Program-made: the position numbers and the translations under genes
Part shown: positions 9,901-17,432 of the stretch, piece by piece
Layout of the letters: the number at the start of each line of letters is the position of its first letter
Numbering within the stretch: the stretch's first letter is position 1
Notes under the pieces: generated by a model
Databases searched by the model: none
Seen by the model: only the letters and a program-made list of their open reading frames with translations
Told to the model about the DNA's origin: nothing
DNA from: Pseudomonas trivialis
Lineage (GTDB): Bacteria; Pseudomonadota; Gammaproteobacteria; Pseudomonadales; Pseudomonadaceae
Assembly (NCBI RefSeq): GCF_001439805.1
Contig: NZ_JYLK01000012.1
Span: 1-64,000 of the forward strand
DNA length: 64,000 nucleotides
Direction: 5' to 3'

Positions 9901-12865
9901 CCTCGATAAACAGGTAGCGATCCGCTCCACGCCGGTAAAAGCCCAATGCGTCAGGTTCGGCGTCGATGCTGGTGGTGTCGGCGGTGGTGGCGTAATGCAG
10001 AATTTCACGTCGATAAGGGTAGAACGATCCGTCAGGCGCACGGTTGCGCAGCATTGCACGGGCGACCTGATGACGCAGGTCGGCAACGCCCTGCAACGCA
10101 CTTAATCCCAGTTGCAGCCTGTCTCCTGCCGAGAGCTGGCTGACGATTGCATCATAAAAGGCGTCTGCCCCCATTAACGTCGCGCCGGTGCGCAGCTGAT
10201 GGTGGTGGTAGGCTGCAAAACGCCCCTGCATCTGATCGATAACCACCACATTGCGATCCGCTAATCCCTTGGACACGTAGGGAACCGCTTGCCCGGCGGT
10301 GCCGACCACCAACCGTTGACCGGTCAGGTCGCGCATCACCCCATCGGTCAATTCGGCAGCCCATCTCCACGTTTGTCGGTCGAAGCGTCGCCCATGAAAC
10401 AATCCATCGATGATCTTCTCTCGGCGTGCAACCAGCCTTGCAGCGCGCAACGCCTGATAAAGCGCCTCGGGTTGCAGTTGCGATTCCAATAGCTGGGTCT
10501 GTTGATGCTCGGAAAGCGGATGCTCGCGCAGTATTTCGAGCAACCGTGCGAGGCTAAGGTCGGGGTGCAGCGCGCGCAGTTGAGTAATCACGGTGGGAAC
10601 CGGCATGTCCGGGGTGACGCGGTCGGGCAGCAACGCATATACCGGTGGACGGGCCCCGCTCGCCGTGGAACGGCTGAACTCGGCAAACCGCGTGAGCGCT
10701 TCAAAAAGGTCTGTTTTTCCTGCCCGCGCTTGCATGGCCAGCTGTTGACGAAGCCTGGGTTCGCCCGTCGAAAAATGCTCGGGCAACAACGCGATGATGG
10801 CGGTGGGCAGATGGGCGGTGAACTGTGGCGGCTTGCCGTAGGCAAACTGATGGTTTTCCAGTGCGGTCACGCTGACCACGGTGGTCGGCTGAACGGAGCC
10901 GCCCTTGCTGTAGCGTCGCACTTCCACACCCTGCTGGCTGGCAATGCTCAGCGCGGTGTCCGCCGGCCAGGCGGGCAATTGGGTGAGCAACGGTGCGAGC
11001 ACATCGGCAGCGTCAACCGGTACGGTATGCGTGGGCTCGACCCCCTCCGCAACCCAGTCGATCAGCCGGTCAGCCTGGAACCGCTCGACGGCGTCGACCA
11101 GTGAGGCCGAGGGTGGCGCTCCGGCCCAAACCTGATCAAGCCTCTCCTGCGAGGTGTCACTGCTCATCAGGATCACCGCCATGTCACGGGCTGGCGCGTT
11201 CGGGGAACCGAGCATTGTTTCAAGCACCCTGGAAGCGGTTGGCTCGCGCTGTTCAGTGACAGCACGCGCTTCGGACAACCGCCGATACAAACGCTGATGA
11301 CGACGCTGCACGCTGTTAGCCAGGCGCGTGTGCAAGCGCCCGCTGACAAGCAGATCGGCCAGATCCGCGAAGCCCTGGAGCAAGTCGCCCGGCTCACCTT
11401 GCATGGCCTGGTTGGCGCCCTCGACCAGCGCTTGTTCCAGCGCCACGAACATCGCCATGCTGCGCACGCGCCCCAATCCCTTCAAAGCGCCTGGCACTGG
11501 AATCAAAAGCACATTGAGGATTTCGAGGGCCAGGGTCTTGAACACCTCGAGCAGCGTCGGCATGAAGCCGGGCGTTTGATGGGCCATTTCCTGCAGGTTG
11601 GCTCGACACCGCTTGATGTAGAAGTCATTGAGGCTGACGACGGGCACTTTCTCTACCGTCTCTCTGACGTAGCCGATCTTTCCGACGGTATCGACTGCCG
11701 GAATGCTTTGCGCCAATCGGTAAATCAAATAGGCGACCCCTTCAAGGTCGGCAGGCGGCGCAGTGGCCTTGGTGACTCGCTTCAGACGCGCGCAGTCGCG
11801 CAGCAACATCATCGGGTAAAGCCAGTCGACATCTCCCTCTCGGTAAGCCCTGTCAAAGGCCACATAAAAGTAATCGCAAGCCCTGCGGTGGCTCTGAAAA
11901 TGGCGCAGGGCGCCTCCCGGGCGATTGGGGAAAAAACTGAAAGCACCCTTGCAGCCGGCGATGGAGAACACCAGATGGGGAATGCTCAGCCTGTCGCCCG
12001 GCGGTGGACGCACGTAGTGCCCGGTGAGTCCTGTTAGCTGAGGTAGCCAGCTCACATTATCAACGCCGTGGGGGACAAACAGCAGCATTTCCTCCATCGA
12101 TCCCCAGCGTGCCTTACCGCTCAGCGCACGCTTGACCCACTGATATTTTTCTCGGTCAATGCCGCTGGTGGCGGCGTTTCGCAACGCGTCTATCAGGGCG
12201 AAATCAAACTCTGCCGTTGCCAGCCCCATCACACTCCTACCCAGCAAACCCTGAGGCTTGAGCGCGTCATCCAGTTGTTGACGCAACTGCCCGCCCAGAT
12301 CAAGCCTGCGCACCAGCGTAATGAACTCAGCGGCGGTGGCATTGACGTGGGTATCCAGATAACTGGCATCCGCCAAGCCGGTACGGCCCGGATAGCTCCA
12401 GCCGGTCAGGCCATCGTAATTGAGGCAGGCAGCGTCCCACAGGCGGAGGCTGGCGACCTTTACCACGCCGTCGCCCCGCTCGCCATCGGCTGCACGCCGC
12501 ACGCGCAGTTCAGGCTGCAGGTAACGGGTATGAATGCGCGCGTTGACAGGGTCGATATCTTGCCCGGTCAAGGCCTGCAATTCGGCGCGTAATAACGCCA
12601 TGGCCTGCTGCTCGAATGCGTGAGTGAGGTCCTTGACGTTTTTTTCGACGGTACGTTGTGCATCAATCCAGGCCTGTTGCAGGCGCACGTAATCGTGTTT
12701 CTCCTGGTCATTGAGTCCGCCGAAAAATGCGTCGAGCTTGACTCGCAGAACATCCAGATTTTGCAGGGCTGACCATTGCGAACGCGTCAGCAACGGCACG
12801 CGGCGCTCAGTCATGAATTCAGCCAACGGGTCTTTGGGCGCAGGGTGGTGAGTGGGCTCGGGCAT
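6929..12865 (-). CDS. Giant LRR protein with divergent NEL-type (E3 ubiquitin ligase-like) C-terminus
   Basis: 1978 aa, one uninterrupted frame with AGGAA before the ATG. No signal peptide. Residues 1 to about 1450 resemble the large N-terminal region (DUF6543, dermonecrotic-toxin type) of Pseudomonas NEL proteins, with one hydrophobic stretch near 450-480 (ILNVLLIPVPGALKGLG). About 1490-1660 holds roughly six leucine-rich repeats, such as LNINGNHLAVLPPHF and LRSLDLRNNAIRELAE. About 1670-1978 aligns by eye with NEL domains: an FFELLGNI block, a W block and then Cys1785 at the catalytic position. NEL enzymes normally show CxD; here the sequence is GIDGCLLSLHELELL, without that Asp. No secretion genes are adjacent. 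Function as a ubiquitin ligase effector is inferred from family and not proven. Confidence 0.75.
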   Translation of the reverse strand: MPEPTHHPAPKDPLAEFMTERRVPLLTRSQWSALQNLDVLRVKLDAFFGGLNDQEKHDYVRLQQAWIDAQRTVEKNVKDLTHAFEQQAMALLRAELQALTGQDIDPVNARIHTRYLQPELRVRRAADGERGDGVVKVASLRLWDAACLNYDGLTGWSYPGRTGLADASYLDTHVNATAAEFITLVRRLDLGGQLRQQLDDALKPQGLLGRSVMGLATAEFDFALIDALRNAATSGIDREKYQWVKRALSGKARWGSMEEMLLFVPHGVDNVSWLPQLTGLTGHYVRPPPGDRLSIPHLVFSIAGCKGAFSFFPNRPGGALRHFQSHRRACDYFYVAFDRAYREGDVDWLYPMMLLRDCARLKRVTKATAPPADLEGVAYLIYRLAQSIPAVDTVGKIGYVRETVEKVPVVSLNDFYIKRCRANLQEMAHQTPGFMPTLLEVFKTLALEILNVLLIPVPGALKGLGRVRSMAMFVALEQALVEGANQAMQGEPGDLLQGFADLADLLVSGRLHTRLANSVQRRHQRLYRRLSEARAVTEQREPTASRVLETMLGSPNAPARDMAVILMSSDTSQERLDQVWAGAPPSASLVDAVERFQADRLIDWVAEGVEPTHTVPVDAADVLAPLLTQLPAWPADTALSIASQQGVEVRRYSKGGSVQPTTVVSVTALENHQFAYGKPPQFTAHLPTAIIALLPEHFSTGEPRLRQQLAMQARAGKTDLFEALTRFAEFSRSTASGARPPVYALLPDRVTPDMPVPTVITQLRALHPDLSLARLLEILREHPLSEHQQTQLLESQLQPEALYQALRAARLVARREKIIDGLFHGRRFDRQTWRWAAELTDGVMRDLTGQRLVVGTAGQAVPYVSKGLADRNVVVIDQMQGRFAAYHHHQLRTGATLMGADAFYDAIVSQLSAGDRLQLGLSALQGVADLRHQVARAMLRNRAPDGSFYPYRREILHYATTADTTSIDAEPDALGFYRRGADRYLFIEGEYFKVFEDETLGRWRVQHPSLKDAYSPELTHNGAGAWRHEWENPLTWDGQKPFYRLGPLTRALSPDAIEQIQQISAVTPAMLRRVQVRNEPPPAILLDTLERYTLQQRVMKGVQTGRDFFDEVLGEVGPDLADELVGHAGLARVEQVAVLEARVDADKPQMERHFYKALRHKKTLASRNPHARVLQRYFPGLSAWAADDLVYRLTPVEQRSLEAGRLPLSLMQDIRWTLAYSRRARAVEGLYIRLAANEDSTRLIMRALPTLQGWPDHLRIEVRERGGLIDSAGPEGAALTRILEPFSYHYQAYTPHERGERQAVGSPGPFLTVLLAALPKAERQALGYTHAGGPEALLRSIADRERHTLESADPALEIDRRPRFNPPRRFADGRIGYPLSGGEELGPVAREQVARLRALYPARSDEEVLDLLREAGDSTDERTTMIDYLVREQRALDLDLQQWRDAASADANDAVSVRSRALAVARIQRCWAREGLTPGIIEELNLDDLELTSLPTLRAHFGHVTLLNINGNHLAVLPPHFLRSFPGLRMISLKGNRLSHLPDMEGLAHLAVLNLSNNLLRLDLQDEFRLAALTGLRRLDLSVNPLGQGRRLSLYQLTRMRELSLRNCGLDRLPRGAVTLRALRSLDLRNNAIRELAETDLFIYPEIHRAMNLRGNPLSAQARQLLRRIGERQGQPDIDFGLWDPAASFDQRADRWLALLPPAEVQARQLEWAALQEQPMADCFFELLGNIADYPLFADVGHRTLRETITRRMWRLVGEALFHGGGEQIYSVRPYGYMGGGIDGCLLSLHELELLRLPYRMLAADVQNAGPAFVHYYRALRRLDSINEHVRRYFPGQADWQACTRIYSYRIALADSLDLPLVLASRFNTPLARPDDLSVATLRASILREEVGMNWPLNLRGEEHWVEFLKRKYRSRFATALRGYDRLMEIAGNKVADAVMTEGEYLRYVHTLQAARRTAENTLVAELTEREWTDFVIG

Positions 12866-12920
12866 TTCAAGTGTTCCTGAAAAGCCCAGCCTATCCCTTC
12901 ACTGGCACCGGGCCCGGTAG

Positions 12921-13517
12921 CTATGTAGCGCCGTGGTTTCTTTCGAAAACCGCTGAGCCCATCGCTGCAATCTGCCCTTCGATCAGCGCCTCGAAAGGCT
13001 TGAGCAACGGCTCGAACGACTGCGGCGCTTCCAGCACCTGCAGCGCCTGCACAATCGCCTCCACCGTCGACAACGCGCCCGGCCCCGGTGCCTTGCGCAA
13101 CCGGTAGCGCGACACGCCGCCCTCGGCCAGGGTGACCCGTGGCAATGCCGCCAGCAGCGGGTTGAGGTGCAGCAGCTTGCGCGCCTTGCGCCAGGTGCCA
13201 TCGGGCACCACCAGCAACAGCGGCTGGTCGTCCGGCGCGCAGGCCTGCAACGGCTGGGCATCGTCGCCCGGGAACAATAGCCGCGCCTGATAACCGGGCG
13301 GGTTCAACAGTGTCGCCAGATCATCGAACACCTCGCCCACTCGCAACTGCGCGTTGGTCAGCCCCAATGCCGCGAGCCGCGCGGTATTGAGCGCATGATT
13401 GACCTCGCTCGGGTGCTGCAACAGCAACACGCGCGTGTGGCTGTCCAGGCGAGGAATCAGCGCGCACAGGCAATGGCTGGCAGGCCTGAGGCAACGGGAA
13501 CATTGGGGTCTGGACAT
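12921..13517 (-). CDS. tapT: DTW-domain tRNA-uridine aminocarboxypropyltransferase
   Basis: 198 aa. DTW proteins (E. coli TapT/YfiP) transfer the 3-amino-3-carboxypropyl group of SAM to uridine 47 of tRNA (acp3U47). An N-terminal cysteine cluster, CSRCLRPASHCLC, probably binds zinc. The family motif appears as PDGTWRKARKL near residue 105, followed by the conserved STVEA. The start lies 2 bases beyond the LysR gene stop, so it is likely translated from the same minus-strand transcript as gbuR. Confidence 0.88.
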   Translation of the reverse strand: MSRPQCSRCLRPASHCLCALIPRLDSHTRVLLLQHPSEVNHALNTARLAALGLTNAQLRVGEVFDDLATLLNPPGYQARLLFPGDDAQPLQACAPDDQPLLLVVPDGTWRKARKLLHLNPLLAALPRVTLAEGGVSRYRLRKAPGPGALSTVEAIVQALQVLEAPQSFEPLLKPFEALIEGQIAAMGSAVFERNHGAT

Positions 13518-13519
13518 GA

Positions 13520-14416
13520 TTATCGGGCCTGGTTGAGCTGCGCCTTGAGCAGGTCGCGGAAGGTCTGGATCAGCGGCTCGCGGCTGCGGCCACGGCGCAT
13601 GATCATCGAGAACGGCGCCTGGTAGCCGAAGGTCGCCGGCAACAGCACGCGCAGGTCACCCTTGTCGGCCCACGCCTGGGCATAGTGTTCGGGCAGGTAA
13701 CCGATATAGGCGCCGGACAGTACCAGAATCAGCTGTGCCTCCATGCTTTCCACGGTGGCGGCGCTGTGCTTGAAGCCATGGCGCGCGAGCTCCGCCTGGC
13801 TCCAGTAACCGCGCCCGACCATGCGCTGCCGGGTGATCACCTGTTCGGGGATACGCCGCTCGCTGAACAAGGGGTGACGCGTGCTGCAATACAACCAGTG
13901 CTGCTCGCGGTACAGCGGCATGTAGATCAGCCCGCTCATACGGTTGGAGAAAGCGCCGATGGCCAGGTCAAGACGATTGTCCTGCACGCCGAGCTGCAGT
14001 TCATAGGGGCTCATCACCGACAAGTGCAGGTGCACCGCAGGGTGTTCGAGGCTGTAGGCGCCGATCACTTCTGCGAACGGCAGGGCCTTGTCGCTGACCG
14101 TGGAGTCGAGCACGCCGAGCCTGAGGGTGCCCCGCAATTCACCCTTCAGCGCGGCGGCGTATTGCTCGAAGCCTTCCAGTTCGCCAAGCAGGCGCAGGGT
14201 TTCCTGATGAAACAGTTCGCCCTTGCTGGTGAGGCTGAAGCCGCCCCGGCCACGATGGCACAACACCAGGCCCAACGCCGCTTCCAGTTGGCTCATGTAG
14301 GTGGAAATGGCCGAGGTGGACAGGTTGAGTTCGTGCTGGGCGGTGGCGAACCCCTGGTGCCGCACGACGCTGACGAAGATGCGCAGAAGTTTCAGGTCGG
14401 GCAAGGCGCTGGCCAT
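13520..14416 (-). CDS. gbuR: LysR-family regulator, probable GbuR
   Basis: 298 aa from the ATG at 14416, preceded by TGGAGG; an upstream start at 14464 is less likely. N-terminal winged HTH (about 5-65) with LKLLRIFVSVVRHQGFATAQ and STSAISTYMSQLE, then a periplasmic-binding-like effector domain. It is divergent from gbuA across a 153-base gap that holds an imperfect palindrome. In P. aeruginosa gbuR lies in the same divergent position and activates gbuA in response to 4-guanidinobutyrate; the gene order here matches that locus. The assignment rests on synteny. Confidence 0.8.
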   Translation of the reverse strand: MASALPDLKLLRIFVSVVRHQGFATAQHELNLSTSAISTYMSQLEAALGLVLCHRGRGGFSLTSKGELFHQETLRLLGELEGFEQYAAALKGELRGTLRLGVLDSTVSDKALPFAEVIGAYSLEHPAVHLHLSVMSPYELQLGVQDNRLDLAIGAFSNRMSGLIYMPLYREQHWLYCSTRHPLFSERRIPEQVITRQRMVGRGYWSQAELARHGFKHSAATVESMEAQLILVLSGAYIGYLPEHYAQAWADKGDLRVLLPATFGYQAPFSMIMRRGRSREPLIQTFRDLLKAQLNQAR

Positions 14417-14465
14417 GGGGCCTCCAGAGGTACACACAATCGAAACGAGTTTAACCCCCGGCATC

Positions 14466-14485
14466 AGTTTAGAAAAATCTGAACT
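14466..14485. promoter_or_regulatory. Candidate GbuR operator palindrome
   Basis: Imperfect dyad AGTTTAGA-N4-TCTGAACT (7 of 8 pairs) in the divergent gbuR-gbuA gap. It contains a T-N11-A arrangement of the kind bound by LysR-type regulators. Its position about 85 bases before gbuA fits an activator site. There is no direct evidence of binding. Confidence 0.4.
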
Positions 14486-14569
14486 AAGTATTTGCCGCTG
14501 GCGATTCTTCCCCTCGTTGGCTTTTCGCAGAATCGGCCCCCTGACAAACTAAAACGATGAGGCATTCCC

Positions 14570-15520
14570 GTGGACAAGATTTTCCATCAACCACTGGGCG
14601 GCAACGAAATGCCGCGCTTCGCCGGCATCGCCACCATGATGCGCCTGCCGCACCTGCCAACGGCCAGAGGCCTGGACGCGGCTTTTGTCGGCGTGCCGCT
14701 GGATATCGGCACCTCGCTGCGCGCCGGCACCCGCTTCGGGCCGCGTGAAATCCGCGCCGAGTCGGTGATGATCCGCCCCTACAACATGGCCACCGGCGCC
14801 GCACCGTTCGATTCGCTGTCGGTGGCGGACATCGGCGACGTGGCGATCAATACCTTCAACCTGCTGGACGCTGTGCGCATCATCGAACACGCCTACGATG
14901 AAATCCTCGAACACAATGTGATTCCCCTGACTATGGGTGGCGACCACACCATCACGCTGCCGATTTTGCGGGCTGTCCACAAGAAACACGGCAAGGTCGG
15001 CCTGGTGCACATCGATGCCCATGCCGACGTCAACGACCATATGTTCGGCGAAAAAATCGCCCACGGCACCACCTTCCGCCGCGCTGTCGAGGAAGGCCTG
15101 CTCGACTGCGACCGCGTGGTGCAGATCGGCCTGCGTGCCCAGGGCTATACCGCCGAAGACTTCAACTGGAGCCGCAAGCAGGGCTTTCGCGTGGTGCAGG
15201 CCGAAGAATGCTGGCACCAGTCCCTCGCGCCGTTGATGGCCGAAGTACGCGAGAAAGTCGGCGGCGGCCCGGTGTACCTGAGCTTCGACATTGACGGCAT
15301 CGACCCGGCCTGGGCGCCCGGCACCGGCACCCCGGAAATAGGCGGGCTGACCACCATCCAGGCGATCGAGATCATCCGCGGCTGCCAGGGCCTCGACCTG
15401 ATTGGTTGTGATTTGGTGGAAGTTTCTCCGCCCTACGACACCACCGGCAACACCTCGTTGCTGGGCGCCAACCTGCTGTACGAGATGCTCTGCGTGCTGC
15501 CCGGCGTGGCACTTCGCTGA
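14570..15520 (+). CDS. gbuA: Guanidinobutyrase (arginase/agmatinase family)
   Basis: 316 aa. Mn2+ ureohydrolase; GbuA converts 4-guanidinobutyrate to 4-aminobutyrate plus urea. The binuclear metal site is complete: H126 in MGGDHT, D149/H151/D153 in HIDAHAD, and D240/D242 in SFDIDGID. The start sequence MDKIFHQPLGGNEMPRFAGI is that of Pseudomonas GbuA as I recall it, rather than GpuA (guanidinopropionase) or agmatinase SpeB, though these are close relatives. It is followed by two transporter genes, as in the P. aeruginosa gbu locus, so the cluster would import and degrade guanidino acids. Confidence 0.85.
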   Translation: MDKIFHQPLGGNEMPRFAGIATMMRLPHLPTARGLDAAFVGVPLDIGTSLRAGTRFGPREIRAESVMIRPYNMATGAAPFDSLSVADIGDVAINTFNLLDAVRIIEHAYDEILEHNVIPLTMGGDHTITLPILRAVHKKHGKVGLVHIDAHADVNDHMFGEKIAHGTTFRRAVEEGLLDCDRVVQIGLRAQGYTAEDFNWSRKQGFRVVQAEECWHQSLAPLMAEVREKVGGGPVYLSFDIDGIDPAWAPGTGTPEIGGLTTIQAIEIIRGCQGLDLIGCDLVEVSPPYDTTGNTSLLGANLLYEMLCVLPGVALR

Positions 15521-15648
15521 TGAGTGCACTCGCGCACTGACCGCCAACGGGATCGCAGATCCCGAGGCACCTGATTTTTGCTTTGCGTATTTGCGCAGCC
15601 GTCTGCCGCCAGCTCGCCCACAAAAAATATAATCGGAGAACCGCCGCC

Positions 15649-17031
15649 ATGGCTTTGGATTTATTCGTCGTACTCATCTACGCCGCCGGCATGCTCGTGC
15701 TCGGCTATTACGGCATGCGCCGCGCCCGGACCCATGAAGATTACCTGGTGGCCGGGCGCAACCTGGGCCCGTCGCTGTAAATGGGCACGATGGCCGCCAC
15801 GGTGCTGGGCGGCGCGTCCACCGTCGGCACCGTGCGCCTGGGTTACGTGCACGGCATCTCCGGCTTCTGGCTGTGCGCGGCGCTGGGCATGGGGATCATT
15901 GCGCTGAACCTGTTCCTGGCCAAGCCGCTGCTCAAGCTGAAAATTTTCACCGTCACCCAGGTCCTGGAAAAGCGCTACAACCCCATGGCGCGCCAGGCCA
16001 GCGCGGTGATCATGCTGGCCTACGCGGTGATGCTGGGCGTGACGTCGGTGCTGGGGATCTGCACCGTGCTGCAGGTTTTGTTCAGCCTGCCCTTCTGGAG
16101 TTCATTGCTGCTGGGCGGTGGTGTGGTGGTGGTGTACTCGGCCATCGGCGGCATGTGGTCGCTGACGCTGACCGACATTGTGCAGTTCGTGATCAAGACC
16201 GTCGGCCTGATGTTCATCCTGCTGCCGATCTGCCTGTACCGCGTCGGCGGCTGGGATGAACTGGTGAACCGGTTGCCTGCGTCTAGTTTCAGCTTCACGG
16301 CAATCGGCTGGGACACAATCATCACCTACTTCATGATTTACTTTTTCGGCATTCTGATCGGCCAGGACATCTGGCAGCGGGTGTTCACGGCGCGTGACGA
16401 AAAGGTCACCCAATACGCCGGCACAGTCGCCGGTTTCTACTGCATTCTCTATGGCCTGGCCTGCGCCCTGATCGGCATGGCGGCGCGTGTGCTGATCCCG
16501 GACCTGGATAACGTCAACAACGCGTTCGCCGCCATCGTCAAACTGTCGCTGCCCGACGGCATTCGCGGCCTGGTGATCGCGGCGGCGCTGGCGGCGATGA
16601 TGTCGACCGCCAGCGCCAGCCTGCTCGCAGCCTCGACCGTCCTTACCGAAGACCTGCTGCCACGCCTGCGCGGCGGCAGGCAGTCGAGCCTGGGCATCAA
16701 CCGTCTGTTCACCTTGCTGACCGGGGCGGCGGTGCTGGGTATCGCGTTGGTGGTCAGCGATGTGATCAGCGCCCTGACCCTGGCATATAACCTGCTGGTG
16801 GGCGGCATGCTGATCCCGCTGATGGGGGCGATTTTCTGGAAACGTGCGACCACATCGGCGGCCATTGCCTCCATGGCTCTGGGCTTTTTGACCGCACTGG
16901 TATTCATGTTCAAGGATGGGCTGGATGCGAACACGCCGATCTACTACAGCCTGGCGGTGGGGCTGGTGAGCTTTGTGGGGGTGAGTGTGCTGTCGCGTAA
17001 ACCGGAGGCGGCTGCGGTTCGCGTGGTTTAA
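15649..17031 (+). pseudogene. Sodium:solute symporter interrupted by an in-frame TAA at codon 44
   Basis: The ATG at 15649 has a GGAGA ribosome site. The frame reads MALDLFVVLIYAAGMLVLGY to NLGPSL, then TAA at 15778-15780, then continues MGTMAATVLGGASTVGTVRL in the same frame to 17031. Without the stop it would be a normal SSS-family symporter of 460 codons with 12-13 membrane segments, including the conserved GGASTVG substrate/Na+ region. One base change (TAC or TAT to TAA, Tyr44) explains it. The ATG directly after the stop (TAAATG) could allow reinitiation of a 416-residue protein lacking the first membrane helix. A sequencing error cannot be excluded. It follows gbuA by 128 bases and probably served guanidino-acid uptake. 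Confidence 0.85.
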
Positions 17032-17049
17032 CCACCACCACACAGTAAA

Positions 17050-17138
17050 TGTGGGAGCGGGCTTGCTCGCGAAGGCGATGTATCAGTCAACCTTTCAGCG
17101 ACTGACGCACTGCCTTCGCGAGCAAGCCCGCTCCCACA
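17050..17138. repeat. REP inverted pair between symporter and the 40-codon gene
   Basis: 27-base complementary arms (17050-17076 and 17112-17138) with a GTGGGAGCGGGCTTGCTCGC-type core lie between two converging genes. An inner dyad (CAGTC with GACTG) is present. This is a core variant of the copy at 169-246. Confidence 0.85.
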
Positions 17139-17147
17139 CATTAATGC

Positions 17148-17270
17148 TTAGCGGCGACGTGGACGACGCTGCTCGTCATCGGTACGGATCGGCACCGGTT
17201 GCAGGGGTGGCTCGATCAAGCCGAGTGCCACGCCGAGGTCATGGAGCCAGTTGTGGATTTTCTCTTTCAT
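17148..17270 (-). CDS. Small conserved protein, 40 aa, of the gbu cluster
   Basis: Starts MKEKIHNWLHDLGVALGLIE and ends in an arginine-rich tail, QRRPRRR. The ATG at 17270 follows a G-rich ribosome site (GGGGG, about 5 bases upstream). A longer reading from 17369 is possible but has no support. The short amphipathic helix plus basic tail gives no clear function. A gene of this kind occupies the same place in the P. aeruginosa gbu locus, so I regard it as real although no function is known. Confidence 0.65.
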   Translation of the reverse strand: MKEKIHNWLHDLGVALGLIEPPLQPVPIRTDDEQRRPRRR

Positions 17271-17432
17271 GGTTGCCCCCCTTGAGGGTGTGCGAGTCGG
17301 CGGATGTATGTCGCCGTTTCCTACACTGATAGTAGCCCTAAGTCCTACGTAATGCTTGAACGAAACCACAACTAACTATTACTGAATGGATTCAAATCCT
17401 GACGCTTCGTTCAAGCTATCACACGCTGAGGG

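Noticed and set aside
15521..15648. Possible guanidine riboswitch between gbuA and the symporter
   Set aside because: The cluster handles guanidino compounds, so I looked for the paired hairpins with ACGR loops of guanidine-II and for ykkC-like elements. One ACGG occurs, but not in a hairpin loop and without a second copy.
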